Source: Capsicum annuum (Eukaryota > Streptophyta > Magnoliopsida > Solanales > Solanaceae). Taken from it: 64,000 nucleotides of DNA. Positions 37,965 to 49,287 of this stretch are shown piece after piece. Within the stretch, counting starts at the first letter, position 1; each line of letters begins with the position of its first letter. Location: NCBI RefSeq assembly GCF_002878395.1, contig NC_061114.1, positions 141,490,422 to 141,554,421 of the forward strand, in the 5' to 3' direction. A program made the position numbers and the translations under genes. The notes beneath the pieces were generated by a model. The model did not search any database. It saw nothing but the letters and a program-made list of their open reading frames with translations, and was not told the DNA's origin.

Positions 37965-40227
37965 TATCACAACCTAAACTAGGGTCTAGTCGTCTTGGGT
38001 TCCTCAAGTCCAACAAGGATCGATAACCACCCCCAATACCCAATCATAACCACCTTATAACCCATATCTGATGAATTTTGAACATATAAAAAGATAAAAT
38101 AGTTAATACTCAAGGACAATAATGGAGTCCATAACCATAATAAACCAATAATACAATCAAATATCCAATTAGTGTCAACCCCAATACCAATACCAACGCA
38201 AAGGTTGACACCAATGCTAACACTACCCATGCACAAAGTAGTTACATAAACCCTATAACCAAAAATAAAGAACATTCGTTCAGGATATTCCCTCGACCAT
38301 AGCCAACACCAAAGCCCAAGAAATAATCAAAAGTATGAAAAGATGTCCATAGCATGAAATGGTGTTTTTTTTAGTATGGAAGATCACCACTTCAGTCTGA
38401 CACAAATGTTGTCCCCAAATCCAATCACTAAGCAAGAGGAGTAGTATGGGTGATTTCTGTATCGCATAATACAACGCCTAAAGACAGGTTAGCAGGTGAA
38501 AGCCATCATGTAATCAAGACTAAGGATAAAATAATTCCATTATTCCAAACAAAAGTAAATAAACATAGGTAATTACATACATATATACATATATGCCATG
38601 CCGGGAAAGGGAACTGTGTTTAGCATGCACTTAAAACTTTAACTTAGGCTATACAGCTTGACTATCCAAAACCACCCACGGGCTATATGGGTCCAGCGTT
38701 ACCCCCTGAACAGGCCCAGTGCATGTATTGCACGAACAAGACATATCATAGGGGATGGGGATTCCCGTGTACCATTCTTCTTCCACGATACATATATATA
38801 AGTATAACTCAAGGGATTCCTATGTAACCCACAAGTATATGGTCACCATGACCAACACTCATGTCCGCGAACATGAGTTTCCAGTGTCTGTCCATCAGAC
38901 TCACACCTTTACAGTCTGCTATCACAACCCGCCATTATTGTCCAATTAAAACATTTAACACATAACCAAACCATAAATTCTAGAATTAATTACCATGGCA
39001 TTATGTAGTGGTATCGTGATTCCGACTATAACTTGCAAGCAATGTCATTATCCAATACCTAGGGTATTCCCATATACCCCACAAGATTTTTAATCAACCA
39101 AAGCCATGAATAGCAAGGCCTATCCAAATAATTTAATTCAATCAAACCATTTTAAGGTTCTATTACCATATTATGCAGTAAAAGGATTTCAATAAAAGTC
39201 AAACTATGTAACAAAAAACACTCTCATTGGTATTTTAACAAATATGTTGAGGGCGTAGAGTTTCCAAAACCAAAAATCAAGAACCAATTAACCGCTCCCA
39301 TTCAACCACATGTTCAAACCAATATTATAACATGAAAAACCATCAATAAAACATGGAAAACATTATCCAACAAAAAATAAACAAAACCCCAACATATATT
39401 TAAAAACTAACACAAACCCACTACGATGCCATGAAAATAATTTAGTAAAACATGCTTTTAATTTAACTAGAAATGAGGGAGGAATAACATTCCTTAGATA
39501 CCAAAGAAGACGGAGAGAAACCACCCTTGATAGCCTTAATTTACCACTTTGAGGAAACCCTAGCCTCTTTTTGAATCAAGATCTTAAGAGTTATTTAAGA
39601 GTGTTTGATTTGGGAATAGTATGTTGATAAAGTCCCAAGAGTATTTTAAGTCGTTGAGTCAAAAGAGGTGAAGAGGGTAAATGTCCCAAATACCCCTAAC
39701 TTGAACTGGAAAAATTCCCGTAGGTGGGTACAATTGGACCCCTCCAGTCGTACCCACATCATACACGTGGTACCATCCTATCATACCCAAAATAGAAAGT
39801 TGGAAATCCACACACTGTCCACCATACAACTCCTCTTGCCCCACTCGTACCCATAACATATGAGTAGTACCCATAAGTTGTATCTACGACAAAATCAAAG
39901 AGGTTGGACACTGGACTACGTACGATTACACCTTACCACTCGTACCCTATCCTTATAAATCCTAGTAAGCCACTCATACTTAGAGCCAAGTTAAGTTACC
40001 TAGTTTAAGATTAAGTGAAGGACCAACCCAATGGCCCTTCACCAACTATACGACTCGTACCACCAAACCATAACCATAATATAAACCTGACCACCATACA
40101 CTGGACACCCTGAGAGTTGGGTTAATTGACCCTTACCCTTACCATACAACTCGTATGATGAGTGGTATCAAGAACAAAAGGGTCAAGACTCAAGAGATTT
40201 CCAGGGGACAAAACCTAGGGTGTTTCA
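37965..40227 (-). repeat. E3 3' LTR copy Z
   Basis: Full 2263-base copy, minus-strand TGAAACACCC (40227) to AGGTTGTGATA (37965). This is the copy still joined to a gag-pol and partial 5' LTR, so it is the true 3' LTR of E3. Its partner is 49288-51125. Confidence 0.85.
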
Positions 40228-40240
40228 ATTCTGCCCCACT
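40228..40240 (-). other. E3 polypurine tract (copy Z)
   Basis: The minus strand reads AGTGGGGCAGAAT directly before TGAAACACCC. Confidence 0.7.
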
Positions 40241-41744
40241 TGGATCATTAATCCTCGAATGAAGGAATAAGGCAGTACAAACATGATTTACATACCAACT
40301 CCTCAGCTCTAACCATTAACTAAGTTAGAAAATAAAGATGTAAGAAAGTCAATCATTCCTTTAATAAAGTTTGAAAACAAAGACGTTATGAAAAATACAT
40401 AACTTCAACATGAATTTTTGGAGAAGAAAACATGAATGGATACTTGGAATTTATGTGCTATTCAGCTTCCCAAGAAACCTCTCCAACCTATAGGTTCCTC
40501 CATAGAACCTTTACTGAGGCCACATCCTTAGTCTGCAATCGACGAACTAATAATCTAAGATCTCAATTGGGATCTCTTTATAAGATAGGGAATTCAAAAT
40601 ACCAATATCCTTGATAGGCATAATTTGAGATGAATCACCCATACACTTTCTTAACATACAAAAAAGAAACACCGGGTGAATGGAGCTCAAACTAGAAGAC
40701 AACTCCAACTCATACGCTACATTACCAACCCTCTTCAAAATAGAGTATAGACTAATATACCTGGGACTAAGCTTTCTATTATTACTAAACCACATTACTC
40801 CCTTCATAAGACACACCTTTAAGAATATCTAGTTCTGAACCTCAAACTTGAACTCTCTTTCCCTAACATCTGCATAGGACTTTTGGCATCTTTAGGCAGT
40901 CCTAAGTCTATCTTGAATCACCGTCACCTTCTCCATGTCTTGGTGAACATAATCGAGGCCATACATCTTTGCCTCACCAACCTTAAACCACCCAATAAGA
41001 GACCTATATCTCCTGCCATAAAATACTTCAAATGAGGCCATCCCAATTCTAGAGTGGTATCTATTATTATAAACTAACTCTATAAGAGGAAAACGCTTAA
41101 CCCAACTACCGCCATTGTCAATCACACAATCTTTAAGCAAGTCCTTCAACGTCAGAAAAGTCCTTTCCACTTGCCTATCCCACTGTAGGTGAAAAGGAGT
41201 ACTAAGACTTACCTTGGTCCCCAAGCCTTTTTGTAATGACTGCCAAAAGTAAGATGAAAACTGCATACTGTGATTCGAGATGATAGAAAGAGGTACCCTA
41301 TGTAACTTTAAGATCTCATGGAGATGCAACCTTGAATAATTCTCAGTCGAGAAGTTAGTCCTCACTAGGAAAAAGTGAGCTGACTTTGTCATCCTATCCA
41401 TGATGCCCCAAACCAAATAAAATTGGTTCTAAGATTAAGGAATTTCGATAATGAAATTGATGTTGATCATTTCCCACTTCTATTTAGGAAACTTAATTTC
41501 TTGATACAATTCCCCAAGCCTCATGTGCTCAACTTTCACTTGCTGACACACTATGCACTTGGACACAAAATGAACCATATATATTTCCATATTATTCCCC
41601 CAATACATCTCCTTGAGGTCACAATATATTATCTTTGAACTAGGATGAACAATATAGCACAACTTATGTGCGTAAGCCAAGATCCTTTCTCACAAACCAT
41701 TGGTGTTGTGAACATATAATCTCCCTTGGTAATGCAAGGTACCA
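40241..41744 (-). pseudogene. E3 integrase, main part (copy Z)
   Basis: The minus strand from the F junction reads the zinc-binding region (AHKLCYIVHPSSKI then VSKCIVCQQVKVEH, both Cys kept, 41480-41690), then a 174-codon core frame at 40892-41416 with IMDRMTKSAHFFLVRTNF, ISNHSMQFSSYF (second catalytic Asp replaced by Asn) and GGSWVKRFPLIELVYNNRYHS. The C-terminus follows at 40547-40816 with SPRYISLYSILKRVGNVAYE and LSYKEIPIEILDY, then a chromodomain-like VLWRN...WEAE remnant near 40440-40530. First part of the gene (KQMLDPLLMRIKG, GDG) lies beyond F at 45787-45910. Inactive because of stops, the Asp change and the F insertion. Confidence 0.88.
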
Positions 41745-42517
41745 TGATACAATACAAATAAGGATGGCACCAAAACATCATAAAAATAGTCCACAAATAA
41801 GAATCAACCCAAGGACCAAATGGAGTCCAACTCTGGAGTTTAAGAACAAGCATAAGATGACAAGATGTAAGGTGTTCAACACCTATTTTCAGCCAACCCA
41901 AACTAAGTTAACCAACAACAAGATGAGAACACAAAATGAACAACAATAAAATTGAAATAACAACAAACACACAGTTACAACTTCCATAACACTACACAAT
42001 TTCAATGAAACAAAAGGGATTGATTGATAGACTACATGAAGGTCTAATCTTAAGAACCCAAGAGCCTATTCCACTCTTGGACCCTTAATACTATGTACAA
42101 AAATGCACCTATTGCTTAATTTGAAACTAGAGGGTCCTCGATCTCCCAAGCATCAAATGTTTCCAAGCTTGAATCCAACACGAGTGATTCCATACTCAAG
42201 TTGATTTCCCTAGTTACAATTTCAGCCAAGGAGGGCCGTTCTCTCAAGAGAGATGTTTCTAAGTGTTACACTTTCATATTCAACAAAAGCTAACGAATGA
42301 AACCCTAAAAGGTTCTATTTATCACTATTACAAAAATAGAAGCTAAAATAACCAAAAGGTCCTTTTAATGAAATGTGACCAAGGACGCCCTTGGAGTCCA
42401 AGTTTAGGGTAGATTTTGGTGTGATCTAAGGCCTTATCCACACTTTACTTGGATACTCTATTAGAAAGGTCCAATATATTCTCAGATATATGACTCCTCA
42501 TGGTCGTACCTGTATCA
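41745..42517 (-). repeat. Element F 3' LTR
   Basis: The minus strand starts TGATACAGGTACGACC and ends GTATTGTATCA. Paired with 45006-45786. Confidence 0.85.
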
Positions 42518-42530
42518 TTCTCCTCTTCTT
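42518..42530 (-). other. Element F polypurine tract
   Basis: The minus strand reads AAGAAGAGGAGAA directly before TGATACAGG. Confidence 0.75.
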
Positions 42531-42629
42531 GAAAAAGATTCAACCTTGAATCCATACTTTGCAAAATTAAGAGAAGACACACAAGAACACATCTTCATGA
42601 TATGAGTGTTAGGGTTAGAAAAAATAATA

Positions 42630-43886
42630 ACATCAACATTCCATACCGAGGTGGAAAAACTCGGAGTATGTACATGGGTCCTTTGTATTAAACATTGAAA
42701 GACTAGTATAAATGTTACAAAGGAACTGGCTTGAATAAATATCAAAACAAAATGAGCCTAAGTCAATAATCCTTTTCCATCCTAAGTTGGTACCATGATC
42801 AAATGCTTGTCGTAACCAAGGGATTAGGTCTCGGCCACTCCTATTTTCCCCTATGGTGCCGTCCTTAAAATTAGGCATACCCTCTATATCACTATGTAAA
42901 ATATCATGAGTACAAAGAGGGTAGAGAAAGGTGTCACACAAGTCAACTCCAACTAGGGTGTCCTCTTGTAAGTACTTACTAATTTTAAGTTCATTGTCAT
43001 TAATATGCTCAACATAGGAAACACACGAAGAATGAGTATATAGCATTTCTAGGCATTGAACACTTTCTCTTTCAAGAGAGTAGTCCCTATATAGGTATAA
43101 ACTATCATGGGCAGCAAAGGGATCACTCTCAAGAAATAAAGAACAAAGGCCGAGACTACTCATACCATATTCTAAGATGGCACCAGGGGTCAAATAGAAG
43201 AAGTAGACATTGGCATGGGTTTCGGTCATACTCCATTTCAGAAGGGTAACCCACACTTAGCTTCACACCATCACGGGCAGCCAAGGGATTACAACTAAAA
43301 CCATTTTCACAAGTACAATCACAATTCGGGTTTCCTATACTTTCAAACAAATCAAGGTCATCTTCACCCGATTGATCATTATGCACGCCCTCACTAGTTG
43401 TTGGAAACCCGTATACCAACGTAGACTCACCTTGGTTTTCAGAAGGGTCCAGTAGTGTGTGAGTACTCTTGTCAATCGGTAATGGAACCTTGTTCAAGTT
43501 ACAAAGGCTATCACTAGATGGACATAAATCATTCTTACAAGAAGAATCAATTTTGTCATCTAAAGGATCAACTAGTGCTTGCGTACTTACAACAAGAGTT
43601 TGGTCCTCATGTGACCTAACATCACCAAGAGTATCAACTTAGGGAGACTTAAACACCTCTACTCTAGGTAAATTGCAACTACACCCATTTGGCCACTACT
43701 AGACACATCACAACATTCTAAGCTTATAGGAGTGTAGGGGATAGCGTTTTTACCTTGTAGCTCACATGAGCTACAATCATCACCTTGGTGCAGGTCATGG
43801 CAGCCCACTTCTTCCTTTGGGATGCTCTTATCAGAAGGTGTTTGGACACGAAGAATTGGACTTGGTAGGAGAAGTTTAGGTAGCAA
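42630..43886 (-). pseudogene. Element F ORF: unknown Cys-rich protein
   Basis: About 400 codons over three frames on the minus strand: 43659-43886 (SKIP-like KSIPKEEVGCHDLHQGDD, CCDVSSSG), 43156-43497 extended upstream to about 43610 in the same frame (GDVRSHEDQTLVVSTQALV, then PNCDCTCENGFSCNPLAARD), and 42633-43220 (GMSSLGLCSLFLESDP, TLVGVDLCDTFLYPLCTHD, ending FNTKDPCTYSEFFHLGMEC). One or two frameshifts and a stop break it. It is not gag or pol: no knuckle, no D-S-G, no DD, no DDE. I recall similar 3' ORFs in Solanaceae repeats but cannot name a domain. Its location just before the polypurine tract is fixed. Confidence 0.6.
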
Positions 43887-43889
43887 TTA

Positions 43890-45005
43890 GCGTAGCCTTT
43901 CAACTCAAATGAAATCTTGTAGGACTTTAGTTAAGAACTAATGAATTGAAAATGATAAAAGTACACAAATAACACTAACACGAAAAAACGGGAATACAAA
44001 CTAACTTACAAGTTAGTAGGAGATTACTAGGTTCTCAATTAGCATTTGAACCAACAAACAAAACAAAGAAACAATAAAAAGAAACTAACAAATCTAAAAT
44101 TTGAGCTTAAATATGTTGTGTGAACAGTAAAACATGATGATATGGTAGCCACATATTGGTTGCGGTTTCTTAAACAAGTTGTTATTTTCCAATTTTCAAG
44201 TCTTGGTCAAATTGTAATTCAGAATTGGTGAGATTTGGCTAATGGAGGGAAATACAAGCCATGGAACTCCCTTCAAATTCAAACAGAAAAAGTGTTGAAT
44301 TGACTTGTACTTTTCCTCAAAAGATGGTCCCTTGAATCATGGAAAGTTGTTGGAAAGTGGTTGATAAAGTCTTTGGTGGTTGAGAAGTCTTTCAAGACTA
44401 ACAAATTCTACACCTCTTTCCTTCACCTTTATAGTTCTAAAGTACACTTTATCTTCACCAATATATGTAGGTGGTGATGAACATCAAGAACAATAACAAC
44501 TTCACCAAGAACAACAACAACAATTCTAAGAACAACCAACAACAATTCCAATGGCCAACTCCCAAATCCACAATAATAATGTTTTCAACTCACGGCCAAG
44601 ACTACTACAATTCAACAAAATGTTCTTAAGCCACCAATTAACAACAATATAACGTGTTCAATCTTAGAACTTCAAGGAGAAACCACATGGCCCAAAGCAG
44701 TCCACCCAACAATGTTCAACCACAAATCGGCAAAGTCCAAGTTCACGACTACAACTTCAACAAATACAAGCTCAAACTTAGATTTAGACTCAAAGGGTTA
44801 GTGCAGAACAAAAATAACACTACAAAGACTCAAGAAAAGTAAAAATCTTGGCCAAGACACAACAAGAATACATTTCTCGGCCATGAACACAACACGGGCA
44901 GATTGCACCTTTTATGAAATTTTTATTTTTTTCAACAACTTTTTTTTGATTTATCAACTATCAAGCCCAAGATTGATCTTGTGAGAACAAGATAAAGTCA
45001 TACTA
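43890..45005 (-). other. Element F leader, noncoding
   Basis: About 1.1 kb between 5' LTR and ORF with no supported gene. A low-complexity AAC-rich patch is at about 44485-44555 (+ strand) and a T-rich run at 44920-44955. Next to the 5' LTR end the minus strand reads TGGTATCATAG (45003-45013), similar to an initiator-Met primer site but overlapping the LTR terminus. Confidence 0.5.
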
Positions 45006-45786
45006 TGATACCAAATTATACAAGAGAAAGAAGTATTGCACCAAAACATCCTAAAAACAGTCCACAAAAAACAACCAACCCAAGGACCAAATGGAGTCCA
45101 ACTCTCCGGTTTGAGAACAAGCACAAGAATGACAAGATTAAAGGTGTTCAACACCTATTTTCAGCCAACCCAAACTAAGTTAACCAACAAAAATGAGGAA
45201 CACAAAATGAACAACAATAACATTGACACACAACAAACACATGGTTACAACATCCACAACACTACACGATTATAATAAAACAAAGAGGATAGATAGATAG
45301 ACTACGTGAAGGCCTAATATTAAGAAGCCAAGAGCATGTTCTACTCTTGGACCCTTAACACTACGCACAACAATTCACCTATCTCTTACATTGAAAAAAA
45401 AGGGACTTCGATCTCCCAAGCATCCAACGTTTCCAAGATTGAATCCAACACGAGTGATTCCACACTCAAGTTGATTTCCCTAGTTACAATTTTGGCCAAG
45501 GAGGGCCATTCTCTCAAGAGAGATGTTTCTAAGTGTTACACTTTTATATTCAACAAAAACTAATGAATGAAACCCTAAAGGTTCTGTTTATAGCTATTAC
45601 AAAAATAGAAGCTAAAATGACCAAAAGGTCCCCTTAATGAAATGTGACCAAGGGCGCCCTTGGAGTGCACGTTTAGGGCCAATTTTGGTATGATCCAAGG
45701 CCTTCTCCACACTTCACTTGGACGCTCTATTAGACGGGTCCAATACATTCTCACATACGTACATCCTCGTGGTTTTACCTGTATCA
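45006..45786 (-). repeat. Element F 5' LTR
   Basis: 781 bases, minus strand TGATACAGGTAAAACC to TTTGGTATCA. Partner of 41745-42517. Confidence 0.83.
45587..45592 (-). promoter_or_regulatory. Candidate TATA box in element F 5' LTR
   Basis: The minus strand reads AGCTATAAACAGAACC about 195 bases into the LTR. The partner LTR has GATAAATAGAACC at the same place. Plausible promoter, unproven. Confidence 0.4.
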
Positions 45787-47600
45787 TACCATCACCACTA
45801 ATCTCAAAGGACATCACCTTTTGCCCATTAATTTTACCCTTGATTCTCATTAATAAAGGATCTAACATCTGCTTCTCCTTGATTTCAGCATGAAGAGACG
45901 ACTGCACCACTTATTACATAAACACACCACTTTCCTCGGAGTCTAAGAGATGAACTCCAAGGTAATCCAAATGGTTAATATACTTTAATAACTCCCACTT
46001 ATCCTTATCCATATGAGCTAGACTCCCCAAGGATACCTACTAAGAGAATCAACATTTACATTTTCTTTAGCTGGATGGTAGTGAAGACTCATGTCATAAT
46101 CTTTAAGAAGATCAAGCCATCTCCTCTTTTGAAGGTTAAGCTCTTTTTGAGTAAGCACATACTGCAGGCTCATATGATCAGAAAATATATCCATATGCAC
46201 TTCATACAAATAGTGATGCTAGCTTTTCAACGCAAACACCATAGCTAATAATTCCAAGACATTAGTTGGATAAATCATCTCATGCACTTTCAACAGTCTA
46301 GAGTCATAAGCTATCACATTTACATGTTGCATTAGAGTGCAACCAAGTTCCACCTGGGACGCATCACAGTAGACCACAAACCCATCAGTGCCTTTAGGCA
46401 AAGTTAAGAACAGATACAAAGTCAGCTTATCCTTAAGCGTCTCAAAACTACCCTCACAAGCATCAGACCACAAGAACTTTATCTTCTTTTGAGTCAATTT
46501 AGTCAACGGGAAAGCTATAGTAAATATTTTCCACAAACCTCCTATAATATCCAACTAAACCTAAGAAGCTCCAAATGTCATTTAGAGTCACTAGTCTAGG
46601 CCACTTCTTCACCATTGCAACTTTCTGTGGGTCCATCATGATCCCTTCAGCCAGAGATGTTATGACCCAAAAAAGTGACAATGTTCAGTCAAAATTCACA
46701 TTTTGAAAATTTGGCATACAACTATTGCTCTGTCAAGGTCTACACTACAATGTCGAGGTGTTTTACATGATTCACCTTGCTCTTTGAGTTTGCCAAAATG
46801 TCATCTATGAAAATAATGACAAACAAGTCTAAAATTTAATAGAAGACCCTATTCATCAAATTCATGATTTCCCAGGGGCGTTAATCAAACCTAACAACAT
46901 CACCAAGAACTCAAAATGTCCATATCGGGTATGGAAGATAGTCTTAGAGATATCCTCTTTGCTAATCTTTAACTGATGATATCCTGATCGTAGATCAATT
47001 TTGGAGAAAAAATTAGCACCCTATAATTGATCAAACAAATCATCTATCCTTGGAAGAGGATAATTATTCTTTACCGTCACCTTATTCAACTGCCAATAAT
47101 CAATACATATCCGAAAGAAACCATCCATCTTACATACAAATAACATCGATGTACCCCATGGGACCCACTAGGATAGATGAAACCCTTATCTAAAAGATTA
47201 TTTAGTTGCTCCTTAAGATCCTTCAACTTAGATAGAGCTATTTTATTTGGAGAAATAGAAATTTGAAGAGTGTCTGGGAAGGAATGGAAAGAAGGACTAT
47301 TCGACTTAGAATTTTTAACCTGAACTAGATGATAGAGACACCCCTAGGAGATTAATCTTCGAGCTCTAAGATATGATACAAACTTTCTTTTAGGAAATAG
47401 GGAACCACCCTCCCACTCTATAATCAGCTTATTAGGGAATTTAAAGATGACTTTACGTGTCTGATAGTCTAGAGAAGCATAGCACCAATGCAATAAATCT
47501 ATCCCCAATGTAACATTAAAATCCACCATATCTAATTCTAATAGATCCACCAAAGTTTTCTTGCTACCAATAGATACCAATCATCTCCTATAGACTTTTC
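45787..47600 (-). pseudogene. E3 protease-RT-RNase H and start of integrase
   Basis: Minus strand, from 47600 down. The protease-to-RT spacer is at 47344-47580 (DLLELDMVDFNVTLGIDLLH, YLRARRLIS). The RT has [14 protein letters not shown] near 46980-47010, YGHFEFLVM near 46910-46930 and IIFIDDILANS near 46790-46815 with the catalytic DD kept, then DPQKVAMVKKWPR and SFLGLVGYYRRFVE (46499-46681). RNase H is at 46018-46554: FLWSDACEGSFETLKDKL, VVYCDASQVELGCTL with the catalytic DAS kept, and FSDHMSLQYVLTQKEL. The linker QMLDPLLMRIKG is at 45830-45910, then the F junction. Stops and shifts between pieces. Same chromovirus family as E1/E2. Confidence 0.88.
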
Positions 47601-49170
47601 CAGCAATCATAGAGTCACAAATTTGGGTAAAAATAGAAAAAGGGTTTGAAATAACCTCGATAACAAAACTAAAATACACAGCCACAAATAAGGTCACATA
47701 AGAGAGAGAGGACCCTAACTAAAGTAAATAATACTCATCTTAGGAAAAGATATTAAACATACCAGTCATGACATCAGGTGCTGCCTCGGACTCCTAGCGT
47801 GTAGTGAGAGAATAAAGGCAGTTCCGACCAGTGCCAAAACAAGATGGTTCACCCTTTGGTGCCAGAGCTGATGATTAAGCAAATAGAACCTTGCTCGACC
47901 TCGAAGAAACCTTACCAATATGATTTTTTCTAAGCATATGCCCTAGCTAAGTATAGTTAAAGCACTTGTCCCTCCCTTTATTATAGAAACTCCAATGCAA
48001 TCAACTATAAAACTTGCAGAAAAGATATAATGGAGCTGACTGGACCCCACTAGCCTGAGATTGGGCATTATGTGCCCTAAAGTTGTTGCCTCCTTAGAAT
48101 CACCTGTCACTCGGCGGCTTTGGGTAGGGAGCATTAGCCATCAAGCAAGACTCAAAATTTCCATACTACTTTTGGGCCACTTCCCACCATCCCTGCCACT
48201 CTGCTGTTGGCCACTACCCTACTCAGAGAACTATAACTTCTTGCCCTACCTCTCGCTTATCTCAAAATTCTTCTTTTTTTTCTTCCTCTTCCTCTTCCAT
48301 GTACATAACTAACCTGGAGATATCCATGTCCTTGATTAACAAGGATGCATTACTTTCTAAAATTATGTCTCAAGACAAACTAAAAGTGAACTTCCTCATC
48401 CTCGCCCTTATACCAGAAGCCAACTCCAGAGCTTATTACAATAACTGGTGAAACTTTAAGGCATACTCCTTGATATATATCTTACCTTGTTTCAGATTAA
48501 AAAACTATTGCACTCTCACTTCCCTCAACTCTAGAGAAAAAAAGTAGTATAGAAATGTACTAGAAAAATCCTCCTATAGAGATGACTCAGCATTATCACC
48601 CCTTGACCATTCCCATTCTCGTACCATTGGTACGCGACATCCTTTAGCTGGTAAGAAACAAAGTCCACGCCCTCTACATTTGTGGCATGCATGACATGAA
48701 AGATCTTTTCTATTTCATCCAGAAAACTTTAAGGATCCTCCTACACCTTAATACTAGTAAAGGTCAAAGGGTTCAACCTCATGAACTGGCCAAACCTTAT
48801 GGCCTCAGAAGATGAAGTAATAGGAACACCACGCTCAGACTAAATAGCTACCAATGGTGCCAACATATGAATGGACTGATGAAATTTAGTATTTATCACT
48901 TCAGCCTGAGGAGTCTAAGATATACTAAAGAGAGCTGATGGAACTCCAGAAGGATAATAAGGAACTAAACCCCTACACCATTTATGGATCCTATAAGTAG
49001 AACATGTCCCATCAACACTATCCTCGATTGTGACAAAGGAATTTTTGTAAGCCTTAGATTGTTGAGAAAGCTTGATCTAAAAAATAAACAAATAGGAATT
49101 AGAGGAGAATTTCAGGACCTTAGACTCTACAGCTTAAAAATAGAACATAAGAAAGATAAACATTCCTAAA
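47601..49170 (-). pseudogene. E3 gag and protease start, decayed
   Basis: The minus strand at about 48600-48790 reads RFGQFMRLNPLTFTS, FLDEIEKIFHVM and YQLKDVAYQWYENG, the capsid-type core of Ty3/gypsy gag. A weak knuckle-like stretch (GRDKCFNYT, GHM) is near 47935-47990. A protease active-site remnant LGSSLSYVTLFVAVYF near 47680-47740 lacks the catalytic Asp (stop before LGSS). The 5' leader (about 49000-49270) has no supported frame. Confidence 0.75.
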
Positions 49171-49271
49171 TGCCTTGTAGTCTCTCCCTTATGAGTGTGG
49201 CACACTGCACATCCTTAAAAGAGACTCTACTCGACATATCTTTCTGGACTCCCAAGTGACCATGAACCTAA

Positions 49272-49285
49272 GGCTATGATACTAA
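49272..49285 (-). other. E3 primer binding site (initiator Met tRNA type)
   Basis: The minus strand reads TTAGTATCATAGCC, two bases after the LTR end. It differs at two positions from TTGGTATCAGAGCC, consistent with decay. Confidence 0.7.
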
Positions 49286-49287
49286 TC

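Larger units (their letters stand above)
41745..45786 (-). mobile_element. Element F: complete non-autonomous LTR element inserted in E3 integrase
   Basis: 4042 bases with LTRs 41745-42517 (773) and 45006-45786 (781), perfect target duplication TGGTA (41740-41744 and 45787-45791 on +, as TACCA). Removing F and one TGGTA restores the host reading GDGTLHYQGRLY across the join, which confirms the borders. The 2488-base interior has a long leader and one Cys-rich ORF region but no gag, protease, reverse transcriptase or integrase motifs I can find. It is LARD-like in structure. Confidence 0.85.

Noticed and set aside
42633..43886. Possible host gene in element F
   Set aside because: The frames lie fully between paired LTRs with a target duplication, next to the polypurine tract, so they belong to the element. 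No introns or host domain seen.
44485..44560. AAC-rich stretch as a possible microsatellite or poly-Asn/Gln coding region
   Set aside because: Irregular units and no open frame that continues; treated as low-complexity leader sequence of element F.
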